The notes under the pieces were generated by a model that did no database searches, had not been told where the DNA came from, and saw only the letters and a list, made by a program, of their open reading frames with translations. The position numbers and the translations under genes are program-made. This document shows, piece by piece, positions 1 through 7,066 of a stretch of DNA of 64,000 nucleotides (position 1 is its first letter; each line of letters begins with the position of its first letter). The stretch is from Flavobacterium fryxellicola. Lineage in GTDB: Bacteria; Bacteroidota; Bacteroidia; Flavobacteriales; Flavobacteriaceae. The stretch is taken from the NCBI RefSeq assembly GCF_900143245.1, contig NZ_FRDK01000011.1:56164-120163 (forward strand), given 5' to 3'.

Positions 1-2
1 TA

Positions 3-350
3 AATAACAAACCGATAGAACCAATCTCATTCTTAGATAAGTTTGATAGAAGTGTAGTTATTAGGTTTAGAGAAATCGGGAAGTATAATAATATAGCACC
101 AACAGAAAAAAGTAGTGATAAAATGATTATTGAAATTTACACTTTAATTTGTACATCTTTCCGAAAAGCTAGTTTAGTAAGAAAAGAACACATACCCGCA
201 AATTCACTAAACGTAATTGCTCTTAAATTCATGAAACTATATGAAGATCTGGGAGAAGAGTTTATGAATGAACATCTAGAATATGAATTAAATAATTATA
301 AAATTCAAGGATTGAGACCAGAATATAAATATGATATTTCATTATTTTAG
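3..350 (+). CDS. Hypothetical protein, 5' end outside the window
   Basis: The reading frame is open from the left edge (base 3) to TAG at 348-350, giving at least 115 residues, so the true start lies upstream. An internal ATG at 123 would give only 75 residues and is probably not the start. I do not recognise the family. The visible part is charged and probably helical, with no signal peptide or membrane segment. It ends in a Tyr/Asp-rich tail (EYKYDISLF). No neighbour on the right helps to place it: the next 350 bases hold no gene. It could be the C-terminus of a cargo protein of a mobile region, which is inference from context only. Confidence 0.5.
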   Translation, partial: NNKPIEPISFLDKFDRSVVIRFREIGKYNNIAPTEKSSDKMIIEIYTLICTSFRKASLVRKEHIPANSLNVIALKFMKLYEDLGEEFMNEHLEYELNNYKIQGLRPEYKYDISLF

Positions 351-704
351 AACTAAAATTATTATTATCTCACTCAGCTGATACAAATCCTCGTTTATTC
401 CAAGTATTCCTAACTCATGACTGCCGTTTGCTTCATTTCGCTAATTTCATTTTAATTAGAAAAAATCCTATTAATATTATTTTACGATCCGCTATGATTT
501 TGAGTGCGAAGATTCCCATCTCAATAACAAAATGCAATAATTCTCGACATCGATTTGAAAGAGATAATTACAGATACATTCGCATATTAAAATTAGTATA
601 ATAAACGCGATCTTAGTAGTTTATAATTGTTTGAATACGTGAATTAACACCAGTTTGAGCATTTATTAACGGATGGTATTAAAAAAAATGACTAATTTTG
701 TATT
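351..704. other. Intergenic stretch without recognisable gene
   Basis: About 350 bases of AT-rich DNA with stops in all frames and no hairpin or repeat that I could identify. A TAATTTTG box (693-700) matches the Bacteroidetes -7 consensus. It sits so close to the GTG at 705 that it would imply an almost leaderless transcript or be a chance match. Confidence 0.4.
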
Positions 705-989
705 GTGAAACAATCAATTAACATAGCGACAATTTTTCCAAAACACTTATTTTGGGATATGGATCATAGTAAACTTAATCTCTCCAGAGATAAAGATATT
801 ATAATTCCAAGAGCTTTGTTTGCCACAAACCAAGAAACTTTTGCAACAGATATTGTTAAACTAGAACAGTATTATTCCAAAACACCAATCCTTAAGTACC
901 TTAAAACCACAAAGGAGCGTATTAGTAACGAAGTTTGCGCAATGGTCGCAAAAAGATACAATGTACCCACTTTTGCACGTTTCAAATAG
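705..989 (+). CDS. DUF6922-like small protein
   Basis: 94 residues from a GTG start. The segment FPKHLFWDMD near residues 12-21, followed by a basic C-terminal half, resembles the small DUF6922 family of Bacteroidetes, whose hallmark is a LFWDxD motif near the N-terminus. Members often sit beside nucleotidyltransferase or toxin-antitoxin genes and are suspected antitoxin-like partners, but their function is not established. Here no partner toxin follows directly. The next gene is the AbiEi-Fic protein 365 bases downstream. The start is uncertain because GTG 705 has no clear leader, but a later ATG at 759 would remove the conserved motif. The family call comes from memory of the motif, without a search. 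Confidence 0.5.
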   Translation: MKQSINIATIFPKHLFWDMDHSKLNLSRDKDIIIPRALFATNQETFATDIVKLEQYYSKTPILKYLKTTKERISNEVCAMVAKRYNVPTFARFK

Positions 990-1170
990 GTAAAGATTTC
1001 CCTGCCCCAACAGGTATCAGAATAAAGTAATCCCTCAAACACTTTTTCGAATAGTTCCAAAAAAAAGTAGCAAGTCAAAACAATAATCCCTTTAAATATC
1101 ACGGGCAGTCATTTAGTTTCGCAACTAATTTAGAATTCATTTGTTACAAATTTAAAAAACAACAGCCATT

Positions 1171-1370
1171 TTTTACTGGAAATTTTTTGCGAAAAATAAA
1201 GCTTTACTGGAAAATAACACTTCATTTTCTGGTAAAAGTCGCTTTTAGTGGAAATTAAAATCAGCTAACAAATAGTTTATAATGGAAAATTTTTGCGTTA
1301 AATTGCTTTTTAGTGGAAAATAACAACTAATTTTGACTCTCAAAAGCAATTATAATGGAAAATAACATCC
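1171..1370 (+). promoter_or_regulatory. Repeated operator-like array upstream of and over the fic start
   Basis: At least six degenerate copies of TTTANTGGAAAWT occur in 200 bases: about 1171-1183, 1202-1215, 1243-1257, 1275-1290, 1306-1322 and 1348-1364. An inverted version (TTTTCTGGTAAAAG) lies near 1225-1238. The last copy contains the start codon of the fic gene itself (TATAATGGAAAATAAC, ATG at 1355). Some copies are followed by TTTTTGCG. An array over a start codon is what an autorepressor with a winged-helix domain would use, and the gene product has an AbiEi-like N-terminus. The regulatory role is inference. Confidence 0.55.
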
Positions 1371-2842
1371 CAATCCACCTTCAAGAGATAATTTTTGCAA
1401 CAAGCGATATCGCTTTAAACAGACAATTAAGTCAACTGGAAGCAGAAGGCCAAATAAAAAAAATTGCACCTCGTATTTATACCTCAAATTTTGACGAATC
1501 GGAGGAAATAATTATTAGAAGAAACATCTTTACCATTTTAGGAAAACTATATCCAGGAGCAGTATTAAGCCATCGTTCAGCTTTAGAATTCAAACCGACA
1601 ACAGCAAATCAAATTTTTGTAACCTATACGTACACCAAGAAAATTGAGTTGCCAGGTATAACCATTCGTTTTATGGAAGGATTGCCGGCGATAGAAGGAG
1701 ACAATCCATTTTCGGGAGAATTATTTGTATCACAACAAGAAAGAGCATTGTTGGAAAATCTACAGTCCTCACGTCAAGTGGGACCAACTTCCAAAACCAT
1801 TACCTTACCCGAAATTGAAACAAAATTAGAACAAATTGTTCAAGTAAAAGGCGAAGAAGGACTAAACCAATTACGAGACAAAGCTAGAGAAATAGCGGAT
1901 AAGTTAAAAATGCAATCCGAGTTTGAGAAACTAAACAAATTGGTAAGTGCCTTGCTAACAACAAAACCATCCAAAATACTCACATCACCTTTAGCAGTAG
2001 CCAGAGCTTTAGGAAATCCGTATGACAAACACCGCTTGGAATTATTCGAAAAGTTATTTGTAGAACTACAACAGCAACCTTACAAAGAAAGACAAGACAT
2101 AAATGCAGCAGTAAATTCTTTTAGAAATTTTGCTTTCTTCGAAGCCTATTTTTCCAATTATATTGAAGGAACTATTTTCGAAATCGAAGAAGCTAAAAGT
2201 ATTATTCAGACCGAAACTCCAATTCCAAACCGTGACGAAGATTCACACGACATTTTAGGAACATACAAATTAGTAAGTAATCTAAAGGAAATGAGTACAA
2301 CACCTTCAAATCCTGATGAATTACTAAACATATTGCAATACAGACATCAAATACTTTTAGGAGCCAGAACCTCTAAAAAACCAGGTCAATTCAAAGAAAA
2401 AAACAATCGAGCAGGAGAAACACATTTTGTTGACCACACTTTAGTAAGAGGTACTTTGATAAAAGGATTTGATTACTACCAAGCACTACAAGAACCATTC
2501 GCCAAAGCAGCTTACATTATGTTCATGATAAGCGAAATACATCCATTCTTAGACGGAAATGGTAGAATTGCAAGAGTAATGATGAATGCCGAATTAGTAA
2601 AAGTAAACCAAACACGAATCATAATTCCAACAGTATATCGTGATGATTATTTAGGAGCATTAAGAAGACTAACAAGAAACGATGATCCAACAGCGTATAT
2701 CAGAATGTTACAAAGAGCACAAGAATTTAGTGCAACATTAATAGCAAACAATATTGATGAATTGGAAAGTCACCTAACGCTAAGTAATGCCTTCAAAGAA
2801 CATGACGAAGCAAAATTGAAAATAATAGACCCTATCTCGTAA
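1355..2842 (+). CDS. Fic-domain protein with AbiEi-like N-terminal domain
   Basis: 495 residues. Residues 1-130 look like an AbiEi-type antitoxin domain: a winged-helix start (about 12-45, ending KKIAPRIYTSN) and a strand-rich part with GAVLSHRSAL. The C-terminal half is a Fic domain with the complete catalytic motif HPFLDGNGR at residues 396-404. Fic proteins usually transfer AMP or another nucleotide part to target side chains. An inhibitory-helix motif, S267-x3-E271-G272, lies before the core, as in class II Fic proteins whose Glu blocks ATP orientation, so the enzyme is probably auto-inhibited. The natural pairing of a DNA-binding antitoxin domain and an inhibited Fic domain in one chain suggests a self-contained toxin-antitoxin protein that represses its own promoter through the array at 1171-1370. 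Target unknown. Confidence 0.85.
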   Translation: MENNIPIHLQEIIFATSDIALNRQLSQLEAEGQIKKIAPRIYTSNFDESEEIIIRRNIFTILGKLYPGAVLSHRSALEFKPTTANQIFVTYTYTKKIELPGITIRFMEGLPAIEGDNPFSGELFVSQQERALLENLQSSRQVGPTSKTITLPEIETKLEQIVQVKGEEGLNQLRDKAREIADKLKMQSEFEKLNKLVSALLTTKPSKILTSPLAVARALGNPYDKHRLELFEKLFVELQQQPYKERQDINAAVNSFRNFAFFEAYFSNYIEGTIFEIEEAKSIIQTETPIPNRDEDSHDILGTYKLVSNLKEMSTTPSNPDELLNILQYRHQILLGARTSKKPGQFKEKNNRAGETHFVDHTLVRGTLIKGFDYYQALQEPFAKAAYIMFMISEIHPFLDGNGRIARVMMNAELVKVNQTRIIIPTVYRDDYLGALRRLTRNDDPTAYIRMLQRAQEFSATLIANNIDELESHLTLSNAFKEHDEAKLKIIDPIS

Positions 2843-2883
2843 CAATCTGATTTTAAGAATAAGTTATTTCCACAAGAATATTT

Positions 2884-3318
2884 CCGTTCCTAACATCACG
2901 GGCAATCAAGCGGTCTCCCTACGGTCGTTCCCTTTGTTCCGTTCGGCAGTTCCAGTCGGTCTACCCTCTATTTTTATAACCTCTTTTAAGCTACTATCAG
3001 CATTTTATTTCCATAAGAAACAATTTAGGTTTCCCTCCATTCCACAGCCACTTCACGGCTCTAAAAAAACAGCAGCTTGAAAATAAGGAGCTGTTTTTTT
3101 GCGCCGTTTCGTTCCTCATCTTCACACGGTCACTCCCTGCGTTCGGTCGGGCTACCATAACCGCAATATCGCTTCATTACGTTACGCCGCCACACTTTTA
3201 CTTTTAGTTACCTGCAATTTGCTTTTATAGCAGTTTTGTTTTGTCACCCTGAGCGCAGTCGTAAGGCGCTCCACTACATTCCAGCCATATTCCAGTTATA
3301 GCCCTCCATTGTTTCAGC
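2884..3318. repeat. Noncoding repeat block A (diverged copy at 46205-46547)
   Basis: This GC-richer noncoding block aligns in order with 46205-46547. Shared parts are the CCGTTCGGC stretch, CACTTCACRGC, the terminator-like hairpin, the CACACGGTCA..TGCGTTCGGTC stretch, a TTCATT..GTTA segment, and CTCCACT..CATTCCAGCC ending in TATAGCC. Block A has roughly 70 extra bases before the last segment. A short piece of it (TCACGGGCARTCA) also occurs near 1099-1111. No reading frame is conserved between the blocks, so it is a noncoding module of the mobile regions. Both copies stand directly downstream of cargo genes. Confidence 0.6.
3068..3100. terminator. Terminator-like hairpin in repeat block A
   Basis: An imperfect stem (AACAGCAGCTT against AAGGAGCTGTT) is flanked by A-rich sequence on the left and an eight-base T run on the right. 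It could stop transcription in both directions. It lies about 230 bases after the fic stop codon and has a near-identical counterpart at 46361-46394. Confidence 0.55.
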
Positions 3319-3939
3319 GGTTGCTCCTTCGCACAGCTATCGGGGTTGGCTCCGTTCCGTGAAAAACGGCACTTTGCCCTAAATCAAGGTTTCCCGCCAA
3401 CAAAAGGCGGGAGTATTTTATTTTTTCCCCGCCGTTTCACGCTCATACCCGCTTCATTTCACTACGTTCCTGCGCTCAATTCTCGCGTTTATGGTAGCTG
3501 TTCGATTGCCGCAACCCCGCCACTGCGCTCCTCGATAATAATAATTTCCGCTGTCGCTACTATCATTATTCTCTGCGGTGCTTGGGGGTGTTGGATTGCT
3601 GTTTTCAGTAGAACGATCCAGAGAGTAGTGTCCTAACGTAAACGAATAGTGCTACCAAGAAAAAAATAAAAAAAAGAAAGTAAAGGTAAGCTCCGGTTTC
3701 AAAAAGTCAAGTTCAAGCCCTACGGGTTTTTGAAAAAATCTCCACCCTTACAGTTTCAATTCCCATTTTGTTATAGCGATGCGGATTCATTTTACCAGCA
3801 GTCTGAGGTAGTATTTTTTCAAAAAAACTGGACTTCTTTTGAAACCTGCACTTCTCAGGCGACTTTCTTTTTTTTCTTTTTCTTTTAAAAATATTTAGGT
3901 GCCGAGCGCAGCGAGGTACCTAATCTAAATTCAGAAAGT
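3319..3939. other. Noncoding GC-richer stretch with hairpins and dispersed repeats
   Basis: No convincing gene. A hairpin CCCGCC..GGCGGG with a T-rich tail lies at about 3389-3426. The segment at 3713-3747 (CAAGCCCTACGGG..AATCTCCACCC) recurs at 12086-12119, and ACTGGACTTCTTTT at 3827-3840 recurs at 14162-14175. The open frame at 3346-3636 has unusual Arg/Pro/Ser-rich composition and overlaps these noncoding elements, so I do not call it. Confidence 0.5.
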
Positions 3940-4365
3940 ATGCCAAATTTTATCGTCAAAACACATCAGAAAGACACCTCATACACAGGAGAGAAAATCT
4001 TTATTCTTAATAAAGGACTTAACAGCGGCAAACCACAAAAGGAACCATTTACCAATAGTTTCGTTATAATTTTTGCCAATAAAGAGGATACAGAAACAGT
4101 CTATTGGCTTGCGTATAGCTTATGGAAAGCCAATTTCTGGCGCCAGTCCCTGCATGGCTCTGTAATTCCTTTTTTGCGAATTGACGATTTCAGAAAAGAT
4201 TTTTCACGCAAAGTAACTGAAATGCTGCACGATTTCGAACAACATAAAAAAGAAGTTATAGCATTAAAGTTGTTGGAACAACAAGAAAATCATTTTAATC
4301 AAAATATAAATCTTATCAAAGAAATGCGCAACATCATTTTAAACCGTTACTGCAAGAAAATTTGA
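3940..4365 (+). CDS. DUF6943-like protein
   Basis: 141 residues. The N-terminal pattern IKTHxxxxxYTGExxFILNKGLNSGKP followed by PFTNSFVIIF matches my memory of the small DUF6943 family, found in Bacteroidetes mobile regions (here residues 6-50). Residues 55-85 are rich in aromatic residues (YWLAYSLWKANFWRQ) and the C-terminal third is a charged helix or coiled coil. Function unknown. No signal peptide or membrane segment. The small gene at 4390 follows 24 bases later on the same strand and may share its transcript. The family name is recalled, not searched. Confidence 0.5.
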   Translation: MPNFIVKTHQKDTSYTGEKIFILNKGLNSGKPQKEPFTNSFVIIFANKEDTETVYWLAYSLWKANFWRQSLHGSVIPFLRIDDFRKDFSRKVTEMLHDFEQHKKEVIALKLLEQQENHFNQNINLIKEMRNIILNRYCKKI

Positions 4366-4389
4366 TTTATTAATTTAACAAGGGAGTTT

Positions 4390-4569
4390 ATGAAACTATT
4401 TATTTTATACCAAACTGACATATGGAAAAACAAGGCATCAAGAGTTTGCTTTGGAATATTTGACAGCAGAAAGAAGGCGGTAGATAGCGCAAAATATAAC
4501 GGTCTATATGGTTCTTGTGCTGAAGTGGTAATCGAAGAGGTTACTTTGAATCTATTGGAAGAAAATTGA
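4390..4569 (+). CDS. Small hypothetical protein (59 aa)
   Basis: ATG at 4390 to TGA at 4567-4569 gives a 59-residue product beginning MKLFILYQTDIWKNKASRV and ending in a run of acidic residues. A purine-rich AAGGGAG (4380-4386) just before the ATG could act as a ribosome binding site, which is unusual for this phylum and supports a real gene. It lies 24 bases after the DUF6943-like gene in the same direction. The N-terminal strand and the short helical middle suggest a compact soluble protein. I do not recognise the family. Confidence 0.5.
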   Translation: MKLFILYQTDIWKNKASRVCFGIFDSRKKAVDSAKYNGLYGSCAEVVIEEVTLNLLEEN

Positions 4570-4642
4570 AACAAAAAAAGTCCAAACCTTACGGAATGGA
4601 CTTTCTAAAATGCAATTCACGGTCACCACAACTTGAATTGCA

Positions 4643-4819
4643 TTACTTTTTGTGCTTTCGAATCAAAAATTTAAGTATAATCGAAATTGTAAAACTGACC
4701 GCTGCGCCAATGGAGGCCAAAACAATAGTTTTTACAACATCTTCCGAATTCAAATTCGGGATTATGCTCAAAAAAGTACCGCCAGCGGTACCAACTAAAG
4801 CTGAATTACTGGATTGCAT
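4643..4819 (-). CDS. Small membrane protein (58 aa), last gene of minus-strand cassette
   Basis: Start ATG at 4819-4817, stop TAA at 4645-4643. The product begins MQSSNSALVGTAGG and has one long hydrophobic stretch (about residues 32-52, TIVLASIGAAVSFTISIILK) followed by a basic tail (IRKHKK). The gene overlaps the end of the preceding cassette gene (4806-5021) by 14 bases, the arrangement of translationally coupled genes. Size and topology resemble a holin or a small membrane partner, but no family is recognised. It belongs with the three genes up to 6204. Confidence 0.55.
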   Translation of the reverse strand: MQSSNSALVGTAGGTFLSIIPNLNSEDVVKTIVLASIGAAVSFTISIILKFLIRKHKK

Positions 4820-5021
4820 CTTTAGTTGAAGTCAATTGACTAACAGCAGAAATAACACCGCCCGCGATTGCTATGTATCCGCCAATTGAAACTAGGACAA
4901 CGGGCAGCGCCACCGGGGCTGTTAAGACAGTTCCACCAATTGCAGCTAATGCAAGACCAATATTTCGAAGCACTTTAAAAAATTTCGGCGTTGGAGCTTT
5001 CGCTCTCTTGATTAAATTCAT
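4806..5021 (-). CDS. Small membrane protein (71 aa), holin-like topology
   Basis: 71 residues. The N-terminus is basic (KRAKAPTPKFFK). Two hydrophobic stretches follow, about residues 21-38 (IGLALAAIGGTVLTAPVA) and 40-60 (PVVLVSIGGYIAIAGGVISA), rich in Gly and Ala. It is the third gene of a minus-strand set, 21 bases after the DUF5675-like gene and overlapping the next small membrane gene. The position after a DUF5675 protein and before a second tiny membrane protein gives the set the look of a phage-type lysis or export cassette. That reading is inference from size and topology. Confidence 0.55.
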   Translation of the reverse strand: MNLIKRAKAPTPKFFKVLRNIGLALAAIGGTVLTAPVALPVVLVSIGGYIAIAGGVISAVSQLTSTKDAIQ

Positions 5022-5042
5022 AATTTATTTTTTTATCATTCC

Positions 5043-5447
5043 TTATTGGAAATCTGATTTAACAATTAAACGAACCTCTTCTTCTCGATCTAAAGCTTTA
5101 TAAGCCATATCTTTTAATTTATAAAATGCCTTTCGTGACATAAGACCTAAACCTGGACCAGAAAATTGAGTTACCGGAGCAATACAGCCATTTAATTCTG
5201 CAAGCGCATTGTTGGCTGGATGAATCAAAATAAATTTTCTGTTTTCAACATTCATAACCTCCAAATGCCATTTGAATTTGTTGCTGTAACGCTTTCTTAT
5301 AAAATATTTCCCCTCCGGAATGCATGAAACCTTCGTTTCGTTTTTCTTCCATGGCAATTCAATAGCGTTACATATTAATTTGCCCTCGTATTCGAGTTTA
5401 CTATTTGTTCCATCAGGGAAATAAGTTCTTTTCAATATTAAAACCAT
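5043..5447 (-). CDS. DUF5675 family protein
   Basis: 134 residues. The family pattern is clear: an N-terminal strand (LILKRTYFPDGTNSKLEYEG), CNAIELPWKKNETKVSCIPEG at about 26-46 (conserved Cys, Leu-Pro, IPEG), then an ILIHPANN motif near 73-80 and the GCIAPV motif near 87-92. Pfam DUF5675 proteins occur in bacteria and phages. The conserved His in IHPxN and the Cys in GCI resemble the catalytic layout of peptidoglycan-acting folds, but the activity is not established. The stop of the upstream 251-residue gene is 1 base away, so the two are surely co-transcribed. A cassette with small membrane proteins downstream fits cell-wall action. Confidence 0.75.
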   Translation of the reverse strand: MVLILKRTYFPDGTNSKLEYEGKLICNAIELPWKKNETKVSCIPEGKYFIRKRYSNKFKWHLEVMNVENRKFILIHPANNALAELNGCIAPVTQFSGPGLGLMSRKAFYKLKDMAYKALDREEEVRLIVKSDFQ

Positions 5448-5448
5448 C

Positions 5449-6204
5449 TTACAATCCGCTTACTGCAGCCAGTGCTAATGGGTTATAAGCTCCGTTTTTC
5501 AAAGGATACATCTGGCCATTTACACTTTGATAAAACTCAACTCCTAAAGCTAAAAACAATGGTTTAATACTATTTGGCGTTACCGTATTGGTCTGAGTAA
5601 TCACTGCAGTTGCAGTCGTATCCCATGGTAGAATAGCTGTTTCTGAATGGGTTTCAACAAATGTTTCAGCTTCAAAATCAATTTCAGCACCAGCTGAAAT
5701 AATTTTAAAGTGAGTAGTCCCACTTGGCGCTGCAATCATATTTGCAGGAATAAAAGAAGCGATATCTACAGCGATGTCACCGGACACCCTATCAATAGTC
5801 CCTGCAAAGGGAGCAAACAAACTAGTGCCCAATTTTCCTCGGATATTAAACTCAAAGCCTACTAACAATTCCGCTTCGCCGTCAATCACATTGCGTAATC
5901 CACGCACGCTAACTGTGTCTGCTTGGATAACTTTTATCATTGCTTGAGTCAAGCGGCTTACCATTCTACCGTCGGCAGAATTGATCAAAACAGCTCTCAA
6001 AGCCGTTCTCAAAATCTTCCCTGCTTTCCCTGCTCTTCCAAATTCAGAACCATTCTCACGCGTTCTTTGAAACGCAGGATCATTTTTGATTCTGCTGGCA
6101 TCAATGCCTCCTTTTTCACGTGCCAAATGTCCATCTTGGGTTTTGTAAAAAGTAATATCACCGATAGTACCTTTCAATTTAATTATGCCTTTCTGTCTTG
6201 CCAT
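5449..6204 (-). CDS. Flavobacterial hypothetical protein (251 aa), first gene of the DUF5675 cassette
   Basis: 251 residues with no signal peptide. The N-terminus (GIIKLKGTIGDITFYKTQDG) looks like paired strands, and a basic helical part follows (about 30-75, NDPAFQRTRENGSEFGRAGKAG). The rest alternates strands and loops, rich in Thr, Ala and Ile, ending NPLALAAVSGL. I recall similar proteins in many flavobacteria, often beside DUF5675 genes, but know no function. The strand-rich, signal-less make-up would fit a structural or secreted-by-contractile-system protein, which is speculation. It leads a four-gene minus-strand set (6204 to 4643) with almost no gaps. Confidence 0.6.
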   Translation of the reverse strand: MARQKGIIKLKGTIGDITFYKTQDGHLAREKGGIDASRIKNDPAFQRTRENGSEFGRAGKAGKILRTALRAVLINSADGRMVSRLTQAMIKVIQADTVSVRGLRNVIDGEAELLVGFEFNIRGKLGTSLFAPFAGTIDRVSGDIAVDIASFIPANMIAAPSGTTHFKIISAGAEIDFEAETFVETHSETAILPWDTTATAVITQTNTVTPNSIKPLFLALGVEFYQSVNGQMYPLKNGAYNPLALAAVSGL

Positions 6205-6414
6205 AATTTCTAAAATTTAAGTTTGAAATAATTTAAAATCTCCCTCAATCATAATCCAGTTGCAACATTTTTAGATTGATTTCAAAACAAATTTTAGACA
6301 ATTTAACCGCATAAAAAAGCCATGACCATTCCATATGGCACTTTTGGGCATAAATGGCATAAATCAACTTAAATGACAGCGAATTTCCAAATTAATCACC
6401 ATATACGAGTATAC
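6205..6414. other. Divergent intergenic stretch
   Basis: About 210 bases between the divergent cassette gene (start 6204) and the hip operator. It must contain the promoter for the minus-strand set. I see no gene in it. Confidence 0.4.
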
Positions 6415-6506
6415 GTAAAAGCATATAAAATTAATTTTTACAGTAAGACTATATGCTTTTACATATAATTTACTATATTTGATTTAATTCGTTGTAAATG
6501 CATATA
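6415..6506 (+). promoter_or_regulatory. hipBST promoter and operator
   Basis: A perfect 13-base inverted repeat, GTAAAAGCATATA (6415-6427) and its complement (6450-6462), is separated by 22 bases. A third half-site differing at one base (GTAAATGCATATA, 6494-6506) overlaps the first ATG of hipB. Between them, TATATTTG (6474-6481) fits the Bacteroidetes -7 box TAnnTTTG and would start RNA near 6488. Repressor sites on both sides of the -7 box are the expected arrangement for an autorepressing HipB. Confidence 0.7.
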
Positions 6507-6734
6507 ATCATGATAACACTAGCTGACTTTGTAAAAGAAAAAAGAAATGAAGTAAACCTCACACAGGAAGCATTTGCGGACCGTGCTGGAGTGGCACTCA
6601 CCGTTATTCGAAAAATAGAGCAAGGCAAAGAAAATCTAAATTTGGAGAAGGTAAACCAAGTTCTCAGAATGTTCGGGCATACCCTCGCACCAGTAAACGC
6701 AAGAGAATTATCCAAAAATGATAAGAAAGAATAA
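6498..6734 (+). CDS. hipB: HipB-like antitoxin/repressor (XRE family HTH)
   Basis: 78 residues from ATG 6498. ATG 6510 (residue 5) is an equally possible start and would leave the third operator half-site untranslated. A classic XRE helix-turn-helix spans about residues 16-62 (LTQEAFADRAGVALTVIRKIEQG). In HipBST loci HipB binds the operator and the toxin complex, giving autorepression. The stop overlaps the hipS start by one base (TAATG). The tail is Lys/Asp-rich and short. Its place ahead of separate hipS and hipT genes, and the operator at 6415-6506, make the assignment firm. Confidence 0.85.
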   Translation: MHIIMITLADFVKEKRNEVNLTQEAFADRAGVALTVIRKIEQGKENLNLEKVNQVLRMFGHTLAPVNARELSKNDKKE

Positions 6735-7066
6735 TGAGAAAGGCAGCAATATATTATAAAGACCTATTGGCAGGAATACTCACGGAAACAGATGAGGGAG
6801 AATATCTCTTTCAGTATAAAGAAAAATATATAAAAGAGTACCCCAAACAGTTCATCACCTTTACAATGCCCGTAAGCGCCAAAACATATACCAATCAACG
6901 ATTATTCCCATTTTTTGAAGGATTAATTCCTGAAGGCTGGCTACTGGATATCGCATCCAAAAACTGGAAAATTAATCCAAACGACCGAATGGGATTGCTA
7001 CTGGCATGCTGCCAAAATTGTATCGGAGCAGTTAGTGTCCAACCAATACCTAACGAAAATGAGTAA
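6734..7066 (+). CDS. hipS: HipS-like antitoxin (HipA N-subdomain 1 as a separate protein)
   Basis: 110 residues corresponding to the N-terminal subdomain that is fused in classical HipA (couple_hipA type). Residues 5-20 give KDLLAGILTETDEGEYLFQY, 40-50 FTMPVS, and 60-70 FPFFEGLIPEGW, the typical FfxxLLPEG-like motif. In the tripartite HipBST system of E. coli O127 the separate HipS protein, not HipB, neutralises the kinase. The same role is likely here. It overlaps hipB by one base and hipT by eight, so the three are translated as a unit. The alternative, a HipA gene broken by a frameshift, is unlikely because the downstream protein has its own start and a zinc-finger-like N-terminus. Confidence 0.8.
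   Translation: MRKAAIYYKDLLAGILTETDEGEYLFQYKEKYIKEYPKQFITFTMPVSAKTYTNQRLFPFFEGLIPEGWLLDIASKNWKINPNDRMGLLLACCQNCIGAVSVQPIPNENE

Noticed and set aside
3346..3636. 96-residue open frame on the plus strand
   Set aside because: It runs through GC-rich hairpins and dispersed noncoding repeats, has an odd Arg/Ser/Pro-rich composition, and no family resemblance.
4566..4829. 87-residue frame on the plus strand
   Set aside because: It is antisense to the better supported 58-residue membrane protein at 4643-4819, which overlaps its upstream gene in operon fashion.
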